Assembly: GCA_900095095.1 (NCBI GenBank)
Contig: FMBT01000300.1
Location: forward strand, 592,028-656,027
Direction: 5' to 3'
Source: Fragilariopsis cylindrus CCMP1102
Lineage: Eukaryota > Bacillariophyta > Bacillariophyceae > Bacillariales > Bacillariaceae
Length of the DNA: 64,000 bases
The notes below the pieces were generated by a model. It searched no databases and was not told the DNA's origin. It worked only from the letters and a program-made list of their open reading frames with translations. The position numbers and the translations under genes were made by a program. Each line of letters begins with the position of its first letter. Position 1 is the first letter of the stretch. Below, piece after piece: positions 22,542 through 34,725 of the stretch.

Positions 22542-24830
22542 AGTATTGTCGTGTCTATAGTTTCGATATTCACAGCGTTGGTACGGTGAACAGATTCTAC
22601 AAATGCAATTCCTCTAGTGTTGTATGTTCAGAGTTCAGAATTCGATATTGTAATGTAAAAAACGATAAAAAAATTTCATTATTTTTCTACCTTTCCCGCA
22701 ACAAACAAAAAGAGGTTTTTTTTTCCGCGCCTAGTCACGCGGGATAAGAAACGACTATTTCATACTATTTGGATTTTTACAGTAAACTAACTATAAATAA
22801 ATAATTAAAATTAAGGGAAGCTTATGAAGCAGGCACTGGTTTGCTGTTCCTCCAACGCAATCAATTCTTACAGAGGTGCCATTATAGAACTAGACTAATT
22901 ATAGACTACTTGTGCCTCTAATCTAACTGGGTGCCAGATCTTTGTGTACAGTGGTGTGGCCTTAGCTGCCCCTTATTACTTGCAGAAGAAGAAGTTAAAT
23001 TAATAAATATCCATATTATTATTCTTATGGAGGTGCAAGTTTCAAGTGGATCTGCTCATGATATTTTACATTTTAGCTTCCTTTGTGTAGTTTTCTTTGT
23101 CATTGATTTGTGGTTAAATCAAATAAAAGAAGGTGTTGTGTCAACCAGTATTATGAGTGTTATACTGCTGCTATGCTACTGTCTGATGAATCAACACGGC
23201 TCAGTTGAAACTTTCACTTGATCAAAGCTCAAAAATGTAAGGCATGAAAGTGTTTGTGAAGAGAGTACTACATGTCAATTCTGTATATTACTTATCTATT
23301 ACACTATTATTCAATTTGGAATCCTCCTCTCTTATGCACCTCTTGTGGCGATTCAAAGATGTGCCTGTCATCCCTATATAACCTCATAGGATCTCCCTCA
23401 ACAAACCAGATTCAACCAAACTATATCTCCCTATTTTAAATGTATTGTGCGCTAAATATTGGCACCTCTCTGTTGTTGTATTATACCGGCCTATACTAAT
23501 GGAGGTACAGTCAAATGAATTCCCAATGTCATGTTGGTGTAAATGATTTTCTATTCAAATTCTTGATGCACATAAAAAAATCTTCCTCAACGCAAGGTAT
23601 CGTGTGCGCGATTGAAAATGTCATGAAAGTTCCTACCTAGGATTGGACCACATCAGCTCTTCTCTCTTCATTGTCGTCGTAATACTACACTGCTAATTAA
23701 AGTACTAAATGATGCAATAGTGATAACAACGATTCAAGTAATAGCAACAACATAGTAGCAACAACAGAGCAAAGGCAAGATTTTTCAATCTTCTCCCCCT
23801 GCTAGTTTATATAGCTCACACTGTATACACACTACTCTACCTACACCTGTATCATTTTCAATCATTCTGTTTTTATATTTTTTATTATTCTGCCTGCCAT
23901 TTTTGTTCCTATTGATGCCTCTATTTGATAGTCCTTCACTGTCGTTGTCTTCTACTTTTTTGTCCATTGTGTTCTTTCTGTGTATTGTATATATATTATA
24001 TATTCGACTAAAGTACACTTCATTATACATTTTTGAATATTCGCGCATGAAGGATAGACGCAGTTGAAACAAAGTAAAATAGTACTTCCTCCGAGCAGCG
24101 CTAATTTACCACAAAGTTTTGGTACTTAAATTTCACGCAAGAAAAAACTACGGGATTCTAGGGAATTCAGGTGAACGCTTTCAATTTAAATTAATTTATT
24201 TTAATTCTTTCCCTAAAAACCCTTCCTTTGTCGCGTGAAATTTGACGTCTAAAACTTTTGGGTAAATTAACGCTGCCCGGAGGAAGTACTGTTCTTACTA
24301 GCCAGCTACTCGCTAGTGATAGTATTTAGTACTGTGGGTAGCTAGTCCAACTCCGTACAGTACGTACTCCGTACAGTACCGTCACTCATGAAAAATTCGT
24401 ACTAGTACAGTTTACAATAATTGAATCGTTTTTTTTTTCACCGCACCGGGCGAACGCTATCTCCTCTTTTTTTCTCTCTTTTTGATAATCAAGAACGACC
24501 GACGATGGATTCATATAAACTGCCACCGTAAATCGCAAGGAGTCGAACACAGTTGCAAACAAGTCCCACTTTTAAATTGGCACAAAGACCGTCTCGCACC
24601 GACATCGATGTACATGTACATTTCCGTCCGCCTTTTCATACGACTTACATTTAGTTATTCTACTCTTTAGGAGGAGTGACCACGGAGAGATTTCTGTTTT
24701 TCTTCGAATTGTTCAGTCAATCAATGTTGTAAGGTATTTTCATCGGCAATCGGCAACATCTATATCTGTAGTGCCATTATTTCAACAGTAGAGATCCAAG
24801 AAGACTTTACATTCTTCTCTAATATCGACC
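22542..24830. other. Divergent intergenic region carrying a MITE
   Basis: About 2.3 kb between the DNAJA gene and the 860-residue gene, both transcribed outwards. Apart from the inverted-repeat element at 24085-24286 I find no gene. GTAC-rich motifs (CCGTACAGTACGTACTCCG near 24352-24375) lie upstream of the plus-strand gene and may be promoter elements. Confidence 0.5.
24085..24286. mobile_element. Stowaway-like MITE with long terminal inverted repeats
   Basis: The left end CTTCCTCCGAGCAGCGCTAA and its following about 35 bases recur inverted at the right end, with only a few mismatches over about 55 bp (24085-24141 against 24230-24286). The centre is AT-rich and non-coding. Both ends are flanked by TA, and TAC-T-CCTCCG resembles the plant Stowaway terminus (TACTCCCTCCG). 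This is a non-autonomous Tc1/mariner-type miniature element of about 200 bp, which would fold into one long hairpin. The assignment to mariner rests on the TA and terminal similarity only; the transposase source is not in the window. Confidence 0.8.
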
Positions 24831-27413
24831 ATGGCTGCATTTTTATCCTTTTCTCGACGCAAAGCATATGAAACAGCAGGGTATCAGCAACCAATTGATC
24901 CATGGAACCTTGGTGTGAGTACCAGTACTAGTAGCGTAGATAGTATCGCACATCAAAGTAGTGGCGATGACACGCTCCTTTCCACGAGAACGCCCCCGAC
25001 TCCTGAAGGACTTAGACCCAGAAAGTCAATTCAGAGAATCCGAAAGGATGTCCTAGAAGTTTATCATCATCGTCATGAAACAAATTTCAAGAATAACCTA
25101 TCTCGTGAATATAATATTGCCACCGACTGCAAACTTCCTCCTCCACAGACTCTACCACAAACACAATATAGGTCAGGTTTCCAGGCAACTGCTTCTTCTT
25201 TTCGAGAACTACCCGCATCTGGGATTCTTCCAATTTCCCTTCAAGATGCTCGTAGATCTCCCTTAGACATGACCTCATCATTCTATAAGCCATCATTGGA
25301 AGACAACGAGAATTGGAATGAGGAAGATGTCGATATAGTTTCATTGGCGGAGAACAAATTTTCGCAAAAACATGAACGCAAAAAGCGTCGACAACAAAAA
25401 GTTGCTGTATCTCCGGACCTGAAAAGAGGTGGTAAGGCTAAAACAGCCGTGGGTGCTCTGGTTTTTGCCATGACCGAGTCCTCTGTACGACCGAATAATC
25501 CACAAGGGTTGGCAAGTACGAAAAAAACAAATGACGAGACGTCTTATCATTCTATTTTACCACCAAGAACTTGGATGAATGATCACCAATACGAAGACGA
25601 GTATTTAATGGATGATTATGCCGATGAGGATGATACGATCGACTGTGACGGGGACGATGATGACAATCAATCGTCTCTTCATGCTTCTCCGTCTTCTATT
25701 CGATTGAGACGAAAATCACAATCTCAGCAAGATACAAGTTTTACCCGGGGGATTCTAAATAATGAGCACAACTCGTCCTGGCTCGAGGAAACGTCTAATC
25801 GAGATCACTTGCCCTATAATTTTAACTCAATTATGACGGAAGAAGGTACTGGTACTTCACTCAGAGAGAAGATCGATGCTCCTCGTATTTTGTCATTGGT
25901 AAACGACACTGATGGGCTCAATGTTAGTGCCATAAGTCATTCTCTGCACCAAAGAGATATCGAGACCCTCCATAGCTTAGCCGATACGATGGAAGACGAA
26001 GAGGAAGAATATAAAGAAATTCCTCTCTATTATCAGGCCTTAACAGATACGCATGATGTTGCCAACGATGACGCCCTTCTTCTGGCAGAGGATAACAATC
26101 ATAGACGGATTAAAGAAGATGTTCTTCGATCTACATTCGAACGCTTACAGTATAGCTTGGATCTATTGAAGGAAGTATTTGATATACACAGTTCGTTATT
26201 TCTTGGAGTACAAACGACGAAAAGTGGTCGGAAATATTGTCGTATTTTGGAAGACTTACTACTGGAAATGCGGGAGAAAGATTCATGCGATACTCGAAGG
26301 CAAGCACTACTGTTTTGTTTGTCGCTAATACAAAATACAAATCAAATTTCTGATATCAGTCCTTTTCCAACTTATCTTCCGAATCATTGCTGGAAACCCC
26401 TCCCCGGATTCCGTTCCTCTCTTGGTTTGGAGGAGGAGCCTCAAAGCCCGTCAACTATTCGGGGTGGAGATACATCCTTATTTTCTCTCCCATCGGATTC
26501 TGCAAATGATAGCACACCTCATACATCAAATGTGAGTATGACTACTACCATAACAACTATAGTATCTCCCGATAAAAGCACATCGCAGTTCTTTAACCAT
26601 CAGCAACGACCGTATTATGTTTCCAACGATCGTGACAATGACGATGCTGATCGTTTTGGAACGCGTAGGACGGTAGAATCCCTTGTCAACCTGCTTCGAA
26701 GACTTGAGACTTCTTGTCAATACCTGGAGTCAAAAATGAGTGCAGGAGAAAAGTTGAAGGTTATCGAAGACATCAAGAAAGTGTATCTTGAACTTTTAAT
26801 CGTACCGACACAAGATCTGAAGCAAATTATAAAATGTTTTGAGATGAAGTTCGATCAGACCTCATATTTAACAAGGACAGTATCCGATGATCAAGATATA
26901 CATATATCTCGGTCGATTCTTCGTCCCCTTAATTCATATGAAAGCGTTAAGATGATACCAAAAAATGAAACAGAAAATGCCGATCAGCGACAAGTTGCAC
27001 TGGCAGGAGAAAATTTACGGGTCAATATTGTTCAGTGCGATGTCAACGGAGTCATCGACAACCAGAATCAGAGTATAGAGTGTGACTTATGGAGCCCAAC
27101 AACCAACGATATGAATAGTTTGATACATCCTCAAAGCATCGAGGAGAGCGTGACCGCGATGAGAAACGAATATACAGCAGTGGTAGAAGAAGAAGAAGAA
27201 CACATAGATGACCTAAGACGCACTGTAGGGAGTTTCGACCGTGAAAGCGACCAAGAAGAAAGAGAAGCAGCTCCATCGTCGGACGAGGATTTGCGTGATA
27301 ATGTACATGCTGCAACTGGTACCATTCGACGGCAACGTTCGAGAAAAGGTCGAAATTGGAAAAAACGTTTTTTGGCGCTAAAGAACCGAGGTCGACAAAA
27401 AGCTTCTGAATAA
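24831..27413 (+). CDS. Unrecognised 860-residue, largely disordered protein
   Basis: Intact single-exon frame from an ATG at 24831. I do not recognise the family. The first half is rich in Ser, Thr, Arg and acidic runs (near residues 260-285) and looks disordered. A more regular, helix-forming stretch lies near residues 425-505. Another (ESLVNLLRRLETSCQYLESK onward) lies near residues 620-690. The C-terminus is strongly basic (RKGRNWKKRFLALKNRGRQK), which could bind nucleic acid or act as a nuclear localisation signal. No transmembrane segment or signal peptide is seen. Its open length, clean frame and codon pattern make it a real gene. The promoter side carries GTAC repeats. Confidence 0.8.
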   Translation: MAAFLSFSRRKAYETAGYQQPIDPWNLGVSTSTSSVDSIAHQSSGDDTLLSTRTPPTPEGLRPRKSIQRIRKDVLEVYHHRHETNFKNNLSREYNIATDCKLPPPQTLPQTQYRSGFQATASSFRELPASGILPISLQDARRSPLDMTSSFYKPSLEDNENWNEEDVDIVSLAENKFSQKHERKKRRQQKVAVSPDLKRGGKAKTAVGALVFAMTESSVRPNNPQGLASTKKTNDETSYHSILPPRTWMNDHQYEDEYLMDDYADEDDTIDCDGDDDDNQSSLHASPSSIRLRRKSQSQQDTSFTRGILNNEHNSSWLEETSNRDHLPYNFNSIMTEEGTGTSLREKIDAPRILSLVNDTDGLNVSAISHSLHQRDIETLHSLADTMEDEEEEYKEIPLYYQALTDTHDVANDDALLLAEDNNHRRIKEDVLRSTFERLQYSLDLLKEVFDIHSSLFLGVQTTKSGRKYCRILEDLLLEMREKDSCDTRRQALLFCLSLIQNTNQISDISPFPTYLPNHCWKPLPGFRSSLGLEEEPQSPSTIRGGDTSLFSLPSDSANDSTPHTSNVSMTTTITTIVSPDKSTSQFFNHQQRPYYVSNDRDNDDADRFGTRRTVESLVNLLRRLETSCQYLESKMSAGEKLKVIEDIKKVYLELLIVPTQDLKQIIKCFEMKFDQTSYLTRTVSDDQDIHISRSILRPLNSYESVKMIPKNETENADQRQVALAGENLRVNIVQCDVNGVIDNQNQSIECDLWSPTTNDMNSLIHPQSIEESVTAMRNEYTAVVEEEEEHIDDLRRTVGSFDRESDQEEREAAPSSDEDLRDNVHAATGTIRRQRSRKGRNWKKRFLALKNRGRQKASE

Positions 27414-27733
27414 TCTTTTTCAACAATGAAACATCGTACTTGGAGAGATAATCGATGATACGTTAAATTTTTATTCCAAGATTAAAATTCATCTGACATT
27501 TTTTACAATAATGTATACAATTGTAGATTATTATAATTAATTAATTACTGTAATGGAAGGAACAATAAGTTGCAATCGCAATTATTCATAGAAGTTTATC
27601 TCGTATCTTAGTACAACAAAGTAAGGTAGCATCACCAAGCATGTTCGATATGATCTCAATTGTTCACTTTTTGGAAAAGCAAGACAGACAATCGTATCGT
27701 GTTTCCAGATTAATTCACATTCTTTATATTATC
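27414..27733. other. Short convergent intergenic region
   Basis: 320 bp of AT-rich sequence between two 3' ends, presumably both 3' UTRs. Nothing else is seen. Confidence 0.5.
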
Positions 27734-28003
27734 TCAACCTCCTGATATGGGCGGAATCAATGCAATTGTATCCCCATCTTTCAAAGCTAGAACCTGTCCT
27801 CTCGTCACATACTCTTCATTTAAAGCCAGCGTAAGGTTTTCTTCATCTTTGACCATGGATGCCAAACCGGGATATTCCAGTGCAAGTAGACGTCTCAGAG
27901 ATGAAGTATTTGCCTCATCAGGGGTTAATTCAATGCATTTTTTAGAAATGTCACCAGCTGCTTCGCGGGCCGATGCAAAGAAAAGAACCTGAATTGATAT
28001 CAT
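27734..28003 (-). CDS. moaD: Molybdopterin synthase small subunit (MoaD/MOCS2A)
   Basis: 89 residues with a beta-grasp fold pattern: MISIQVLFFASAREAAG at the start and DGDTIALIPPISGG at the end. The C-terminal Gly-Gly is thiocarboxylated and donates sulfur to precursor Z to make molybdopterin, together with the MoaE large subunit, which is not in this window. The length equals the family norm. The sequence before GTTCTTTTC also fits a splice acceptor (TTCAG), so an upstream first exon cannot be excluded, but the ATG four codons earlier in frame is sufficient. Confidence 0.92.
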   Translation of the reverse strand: MISIQVLFFASAREAAGDISKKCIELTPDEANTSSLRRLLALEYPGLASMVKDEENLTLALNEEYVTRGQVLALKDGDTIALIPPISGG

Positions 28004-29065
28004 TAATTAGTCCGAAATCAATTGATCTGTTGCTGTTGCTGTTGTTGTTGTATTTATTTGTTTTGTGTGTGTTGTGTCATACTTTTGTAGAACTTGAATT
28101 GATATATCATGCATAAGTTACTGTAAGTTACTACGGTACTGGTACTGTGAGCGTGAAAAGTATACCAAAAGTATACTAGTACCATCGGCCGCCACAACAC
28201 ACGTATTTAAAATTCAGTGCTAATTTCAGACATGCCACAAAGTGAAAAACTGGATGATTCCCGAATTCAAATAATCCTACGGTACACGCACAGAATCCTA
28301 CACGCACAGAAAAAAAATAAAAAAATAGAATAATAGGTGCTATGTTAGCTTTATTTCCAAATGGAATCTTACTTTTCCCCTCTTAGATAAATAATAAAAC
28401 TATCAGCTACAGTATTTGATCTGCACACGATCAATATCAATCACAAAGTCTCGCAACTTAAGGTAAGTTCATGACAAGGCAGTTTGAAGCATGGGACATA
28501 ATGCAGATAAATAGACAGTGTGTATGTGTGTGTATGTGTGTGTTCGATACGATAGTTGCTACAGTTATTCGCGGTCTTTCATAATCGCTCCGTTTCTTCA
28601 GATGCTATTTTGCATTTTGCGGATCTAGCAGCGCCGACAACCGACTTCCAGCTTTCGTTCGTCAAAAATTGACAGAAGCGATGACGATGGAAAACGAATG
28701 CACCATAAAAATTCATCTGTCAAGTAGCATTCGGTTCGGATGATGTAGTTGCCATCATGGTCAACCAGGTCATCATCATACAATACACACAGAACGATGA
28801 TAATACCATTGGATCTACTTTTTCGTTATTCGTTTGTGAGCACGCGCGAATTTGTATTATTGTACAGTAATGCGCGTTTTCCATTTATTTTAAAATTATT
28901 GGAAATCGACAAATGCAAAAATAATCGCACATCGGAAAACTTTTCCTCTTTTACATTGTACAATTAATTGCATGTACTCATACACTTTTTCTTTCTTATT
29001 GTTATCACACATAGTCCATCTTCGAACAACAATCCTCGTATATACTACTAATCTATATACTAATC
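28004..29065. other. Divergent intergenic region, moaD to V-ATPase gene
   Basis: About 1.06 kb holding two promoters. It includes a TG microsatellite near 28519-28541. A 72-codon frame at 28749 is judged to be chance. Confidence 0.5.
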
Positions 29066-29730
29066 ATGAGTGTTGAAATGGAAACTTGCCCGGCCTCTGC
29101 GCCCTTCTTCGGCTTTATGGGCGTCACTTCCGCCCTTGTTTTTGCTAATATCGGTGCTGCCTACGGAACTGCCAAGTCCGGTGTTGGTATCTCTTCAATG
29201 GGTGTTATGAACCCTGGCTTGGTTATGCGTAACATTATTCCTGTTGTTATGGCGGGTGTTTTGGGTATTTACGGTTTAATTGTTGCTGTTATTATCCAAG
29301 GTTCTATTGTAGCTCCTCAAAATGGTCTTGCTCAATATTCTCTATACACTGGTTTCGCACATTTGGCTGCCGGTCTTTGCTGTGGATTATCAGGTCTTGC
29401 TGCTGGTATGGCTATTGGTATTGTTGGAGATGCAGGTGTACGAGCTGTTGGACAACAAGAAAAACTATTTGTTGGTATGATTTTGATCTTGATTTTCGCA
29501 GAAGCTCTTGGTCTTTACGGTACGTAATATAATGTATTTGACTTTAAAATGAATATACAAACAATAATGTGATATGCACAATGAAGATAATTGTTGAAAT
29601 GGTATTGTCATTCTTACACATAATTTCCTTTGTTGTTTAATCTGTATACTTATTTCATCTCTTTTTCGTAGGACTGATTGTTGCCCTTATCTTATCACAA
29701 AACTCTTTTATATGCGAGGGAAATAATTAG
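29066..29730 (+). CDS. V-type proton ATPase proteolipid subunit c
   Basis: Exons 29066-29519 and 29672-29730 give 170 residues, close to the usual 155-165. Four hydrophobic helices are visible: [20 protein letters not shown], then the [20 protein letters not shown] and [20 protein letters not shown] blocks, and the last helix with the proton-carrying Glu in [10 protein letters not shown]. The second exon completes helix four and adds a short polar tail. The protein forms the rotating c-ring of the vacuolar/acidic-compartment ATPase. Unlike most genes here, its codons lean strongly to T-ending forms (GTT, GGT, GCT), consistent with high expression. Confidence 0.95.
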
Positions 29731-30002
29731 AATTGTTACAGTTGATTTTTTTATGTAGACATTTTGACCCTGTAAATATTTCTTTGTCTTATAAAATATT
29801 CTAGAATCTATGTTGAAGCTACAACAATTGATTTTCGTTTCTTAGAGCTTAATTCGTCCCTCTAGACAACTAGTAATATTAAGTTCCATCCCATAATTAA
29901 TTTGTGGATGTACAACATCGCAAATAGTTAATCGCACATGTCTTGTTTAGAAAAGGAAAAGTGATAGATTATCTTAAAGGATTATTTAAGACCTACAAGT
30001 AG
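29731..30002. other. Convergent 3' intergenic region
   Basis: 272 bp between the V-ATPase c and AP-3 beta stop codons; AT-rich, no gene seen. Confidence 0.5.
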
Positions 30003-33000
30003 CTATTGAATCGCACGTTTCACGAGACTCAGAATGTTGTTGATTGCCACCACATCATCACAGCAGACCGTAATTTTTCCTGCGCCCTCGGTCGATTCTA
30101 TTTTCACCAAGACCGGTACATTATCAGCAGGAAGAAGTCCCATCATCCGCAGCTTCTTTTCGGCTAGAAGGTTTACGTTCCCTGCCGATATCATTTCTAA
30201 CGAAGAATGCTTGAGCAATGACTTGAGAACGGATGTCATAGGAAGGGACGATATGTAGGACGATTCGACGCGCTGGAAACCTTGCATTCGAGTCATGGTG
30301 GTATCAAACTCCTCGACGGACATATTTTTCTCGAGTTGCAGCAAAAGTTCACCAAGAGGGGGTTTAATTTCTATGGGGACGCTTCCACCCCCATACCCCT
30401 GTTTCACTTCTATCCGACCTAGGAGATCGCCCTCTCTGTTCGACATCGAGGCAAACTCAACCACCAAACATGCGCTGGTTTTTTGGTTGCCTTTTAGTTC
30501 CATTATTTCAGGAGGACATAAAATTTTCTTGCTTGCATGAGTGCCGGTGGTACCTGATCGGGGCAATACTTTGATGCGACGAATTGACGAGGAATCTGAT
30601 TTCCTACACGATGTTGTTGCGAACATACATAAGTACATACATAAATACGAGGAAGCAAAAAATGGTCAGAAGAAGAATTCGAACGTGCCGTTACATGGTA
30701 TAATCAAGGGATTATCCCAAGATGCAAATACTTACTTGTTAGTAAATTGAAGTTGAATGCAGACAACGTTTGTTTTCGAGGGATCGATGTTTCTCATTTG
30801 CAGCTCACTCTTTTTAGTTGCACCGCGTAAATATCGGGCATGGACAGATAGCCCACCACAAAGCTCGGGTCGTACAAGTTGAAGCCATGCACTTGAATCT
30901 CTTTCTGCATCGATCTTTTGAGTTTTCTGATCATCCACCATGATAGGTGCCATCACAAGACCTTTGAGATCGTCATAAGCAGAAGATTTTGAACTTATGC
31001 GTGCTTCAGAAGCAGGAGCAGGTGCAAATCCACTTGACGACGACATCATACCAAGCAAGTTTCCTTCTTTCTGAGATGTGTTGGCCATAATGCTAGTAGC
31101 TTCAGAATCCAAGATGTTAGTACTGGGAATGACATCACTTTCGTCGCTGAAGTCATCCTCCTCGCTGCCAGAGGAGTCGTCATCAGATGAAGATAAAGCT
31201 GCAGAAGGTACGGTAGACACAGCTTTCTGTTGAATCATTGGTTGTAACATGAGGCCGTTTTGAACAGTGCCATTCGTTGAGGCTGAGGGAGCGAGCAATT
31301 TTTTTCTATCGCTATCATTACGCGAAGTAATGCTAATAGAGTCATCACTTTCGCTCTCACTTTCGCTCTCACTTTCGCTATTGTCAGTAGATGAATCACT
31401 CGATTCGCTGCTAGATGTGCTTGTGTCAGAATCTCCAGAATCGTCACTGCTGCTGTTGCTGCTATCACTATCATTGTCTTCAGCATAAAATCCACGTGTC
31501 CCTCCAGAAGTTTGCATCTGCGCCGGATCCGAGAAGTTGTGTGCTAGTTGTTCTTTAGCGGCCTCGATAGGTTCACGTAATGCTATAGGACTGTTCTTCT
31601 GGGCCCACTGTGGAAGTGAAATGTAAGCTCCCCGTGCCCGATGACCTACGAGGCTACTTAGTGTCCCAAATCGGAAAGAGTTCATACCAACAGAGGTGTT
31701 ATCCTCTATCGGTAGGTAGGAAGGAGATGGCTTATTTGCCAAAAGTATAGCTTTTGTTTTTTTAGTATCCAAGACAGTAGCACCAGGTCGTTCGTCCATT
31801 CCAGTTGTATCGCATTTTAAGCCAATACATGCATGAAGGAGACAACTCTCAAAGCGTGCTCTGTCTTTGACATCAGGGTTTACGTCCACCCTTCCCATTG
31901 CCAGGATGTGTTCGCACAAAGCGATTTCTGGTGACGATGTTGACGCCATGTTCGATGATACCTGGGACATCCAGACTTTGCTGGCAAAATGAATGGATTG
32001 CTCCTTCTCGCTAGCTTTGAAGTTGGGGAAACAACAGTCTACCAATCTCACAAGTTCCTGCCTTGCACTATAAATATTGTGGGATCCATTTGTCCAGGAA
32101 GAAATACCCAACGATGGAGTATTGGTCATCCATTCGCCAACAATCCAGAGAGCCGAAGAAAGAGCCGAAGGAGGTAAGACAATACATAGCTTTTCCAAAT
32201 CAGAGGCTTCTTTCTCATCTTCGTCGCTATTTTCGTTTGTTTCGCTAATATATGCCATTTGTCGATTCGATAAAGAGCTCACGAGCAACAAAAGGATTCG
32301 ACGTAGAGCAAATGCTTGGACTTGATTGGGGTCTTCCACTACGACATTCGATCCGTCACTGAGCGTCTTGGATGATGCTAATGAAAGTAGGATCGATTGC
32401 ATAACAGAGACAGCTTCTCCGACAACAACCTTACTATCGCTCGCTTGGGTCAAAGTAGAAAGACCATGTAACGCATCTAATGCGATTCGAGTAGCTATCC
32501 GTCTTTCTTTAACGGCCATTCCATTTGACTCTCCATGACGATCGTAAACGATTTGAGCAAGTTCGGTTACGCGCCCCACTGCTCGAATGGCTGTCGTGGA
32601 GAAGACTTTATCGCCATGACGGATGTATGTTCGAAGCTCATTAAGTACAGCCTCAATGGCGGCAGGTTCGAGAGCCAGTGAGACAAGAATATCGATCTTA
32701 ATTAGGCGTGTAAATGGTGGATCCAGAGCCTGGTTTAAGAAATGGAAAGAAGAGGGTAAAGTGAGTGATCAAGACTTGACATCTTTTCTTTTCTATGTAT
32801 ATGTACATGTATATATATGTATATATATATATATATATATGCATATGTATATATATTATAGTAAGTCGCACCTTCACAAAAAAATCCGAGAGAAAGGGGG
32901 CAAATGCCGAAGGACAATCTCGAACCAAGACCCGTATAGATGTCAAGACAACGTATTGAATTTCTCGTCGTCCGCGATGAATCCGTACCAAGGCCTTTCC

Positions 33001-34482
33001 GATGGCGGATCTAGCTTTTATGCTGGAAACCCCACAGTAATAATGAAGCGAGCAAACGGCCAAGACAACACCGGCGTTTCTACTCTTGAGGAGGGGCATG
33101 GAAGAAGTCAAGAGGAGTTGGTGGTCAGGATCCAAATACTTCAACTCACCATCAAAAGTACCGTTGTTGATATCATTGGATAAGGAACCAGGCACAGCAC
33201 AACTTGTCATCGGATTGCCCAAAATTGTGGGCTGCCTCATGGCACTGGCAGTAGAGCTAGATGGCATGTCGACTTCTTCGTCTGTGGATCCGTCTTCTTC
33301 GTCAGAATAGAATCCTTTGGTAGTAACGCGACGAGTGATTTTTTTCTTATCCTTAGAACTACCAGCGTTGTTATTACTGTCTACGAAGTCCTTAAAACCA
33401 ATACCAACGGTATTGGTGGTGCTTCCGCTATTGTTGTCGTTTTCAGTCTTTCCATCTTCGCTGCGGTATTGTGTGCGGTCAGCTGTTGCCACTAGTGATT
33501 TTGTTGTGGTCGTAGTTCTCTGTCCTCCTCTCAAAAGACGTCGTTGGACACGTCGCTCTTGATCGATAAGTTCGGCAACTCCCTGTTTCAAGGCCTTTGG
33601 CTCCTTGAAAAACTGTCGGCAGTATCGAGCCATGAGGTCAATTATAATAACTTGGCCCCATTCGTCCATATCGGTCAATAAATGACAGATTTTCCGATAT
33701 GAAGTGTGCAAAAGTTCTAATCGTTCGGGACATAATTCGCAAAAGGAAACAAGGGCAGATGTCAATACCATGGTGCTAGAATCCTTGTCAAGGAATTGCT
33801 CTTTCATAAGTTGCAACATAATTTCCCGCTGCATATCGTCGCATCGAGGAACGAGTTTGGATAATGCGTTAGCAGCACATTTGCGAACGTATGGAGAGAC
33901 ATCGCTGGCACACTTTTGAACGCCAAGAATTTGTATCTGCAAAATATCATTGATTCGGATCGACGATAAAACTCTCAAGGCCAGCGCCCGAATAAGTTGC
34001 TCTGAATCTGAAAGTCCCCGTTGAAAAGCATTGATGGAAAGTAGGGATAGCTCTCGAGTAGTGGCGTCGTGATCAGCGTATTGGACGAGATACATGTATA
34101 CCATTTTACGAACCTCGAGGGAATTAGCCCCTACTAGTTTGACTACGTGTGGATAAAAGTCTGATACATCTCTCCCTTTACTAATGGAAGCCAGAAGCCA
34201 TTTCATTCCTTTTTGGAGAATATGAGTAGAATTTGGGTTGCTAGGGTCACTAGCGCTCAATTCGCTTCGGATCGTAGTGGGAGATATTGTTTCTTCCCAA
34301 TATTGGGCATCGCCAAGAGTACTGAGAGCAGATGCTAGTTGTGTGTTCAAAAATTCGGTGGGATCCGCCGTTCCAACTGCGCCAACTGCTCCGGCTGCGC
34401 TACTGATAACAGTGCTAGATGCGGAGGCCACTGTTGATGCTGCGTCAGCTGCGCTATTGATAATATTAGTGCTGGATAACAT
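30003..34482 (-). CDS. AP-3 complex subunit beta (beta-adaptin)
   Basis: Exons 32872-34482, 30736-32729 and 30003-30603 give 1401 residues from the first true ATG. An in-frame upstream frame begins with a non-ATG codon. Residues about 50-620 are an adaptin N-terminal HEAT-like solenoid (KGMKWLLASISKGRDVSDFY, EVRKMVYMYLVQYAD, SPYVRKCAANALSKL). The solenoid is interrupted by a polar, Lys/Asp-rich insert near residues 330-440. An extreme Ser/Asp/Glu hinge follows, including a SESESESESES run, and then a C-terminal appendage. This order and the long acidic serine hinge are typical of AP-3 beta rather than AP-1/2 beta. AP-3 sorts cargo from endosomes to vacuole-like organelles. No other AP-3 subunit is nearby. 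Confidence 0.9.
32809..32858. repeat. AT microsatellite in AP-3 beta intron 1
   Basis: Imperfect (AT)n tract within the 142-bp intron at 32730-32871, likely length-variable. Confidence 0.85.
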
Positions 34483-34721
34483 CGTACTTGTATTTACCGT
34501 ATTATACAACAAGGATAATGTACAAATTAGAAATTATTCTTTGCCTGCTGTTTGTTTTCTCTTTTCATAATAAAGCCACCAGCACCAGGTCCTTGCAAAG
34601 ACAATAGATCTTGTAAGTTACTTTGAAGTAATTTAGACCCATGTGTTAAATTTGTGTTAGCACCCTATTTTTCGCTACAGCAGTACTACCGGCAGTATTG
34701 ATTGCTTTTACAAAAATTAAT
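34483..34721. promoter_or_regulatory. Upstream region of the AP-3 beta gene
   Basis: The 239 bp between the start codon and the TTAA of an inserted element; presumably 5' UTR and proximal promoter. No defined motif is assigned. Confidence 0.35.
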
Positions 34722-34725
34722 TTAA

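Noticed and set aside
22931-23221. 96-codon frame with hydrophobic stretches
   Set aside because: No ATG context, motif or splice partner, and its composition matches AT-rich intergenic DNA.
23785-24072. 95-codon minus-strand frame rich in Asn, Lys and Asp
   Set aside because: Could be a small gene, but it shows only A/T-driven composition and no conserved feature; not listed without expression evidence.
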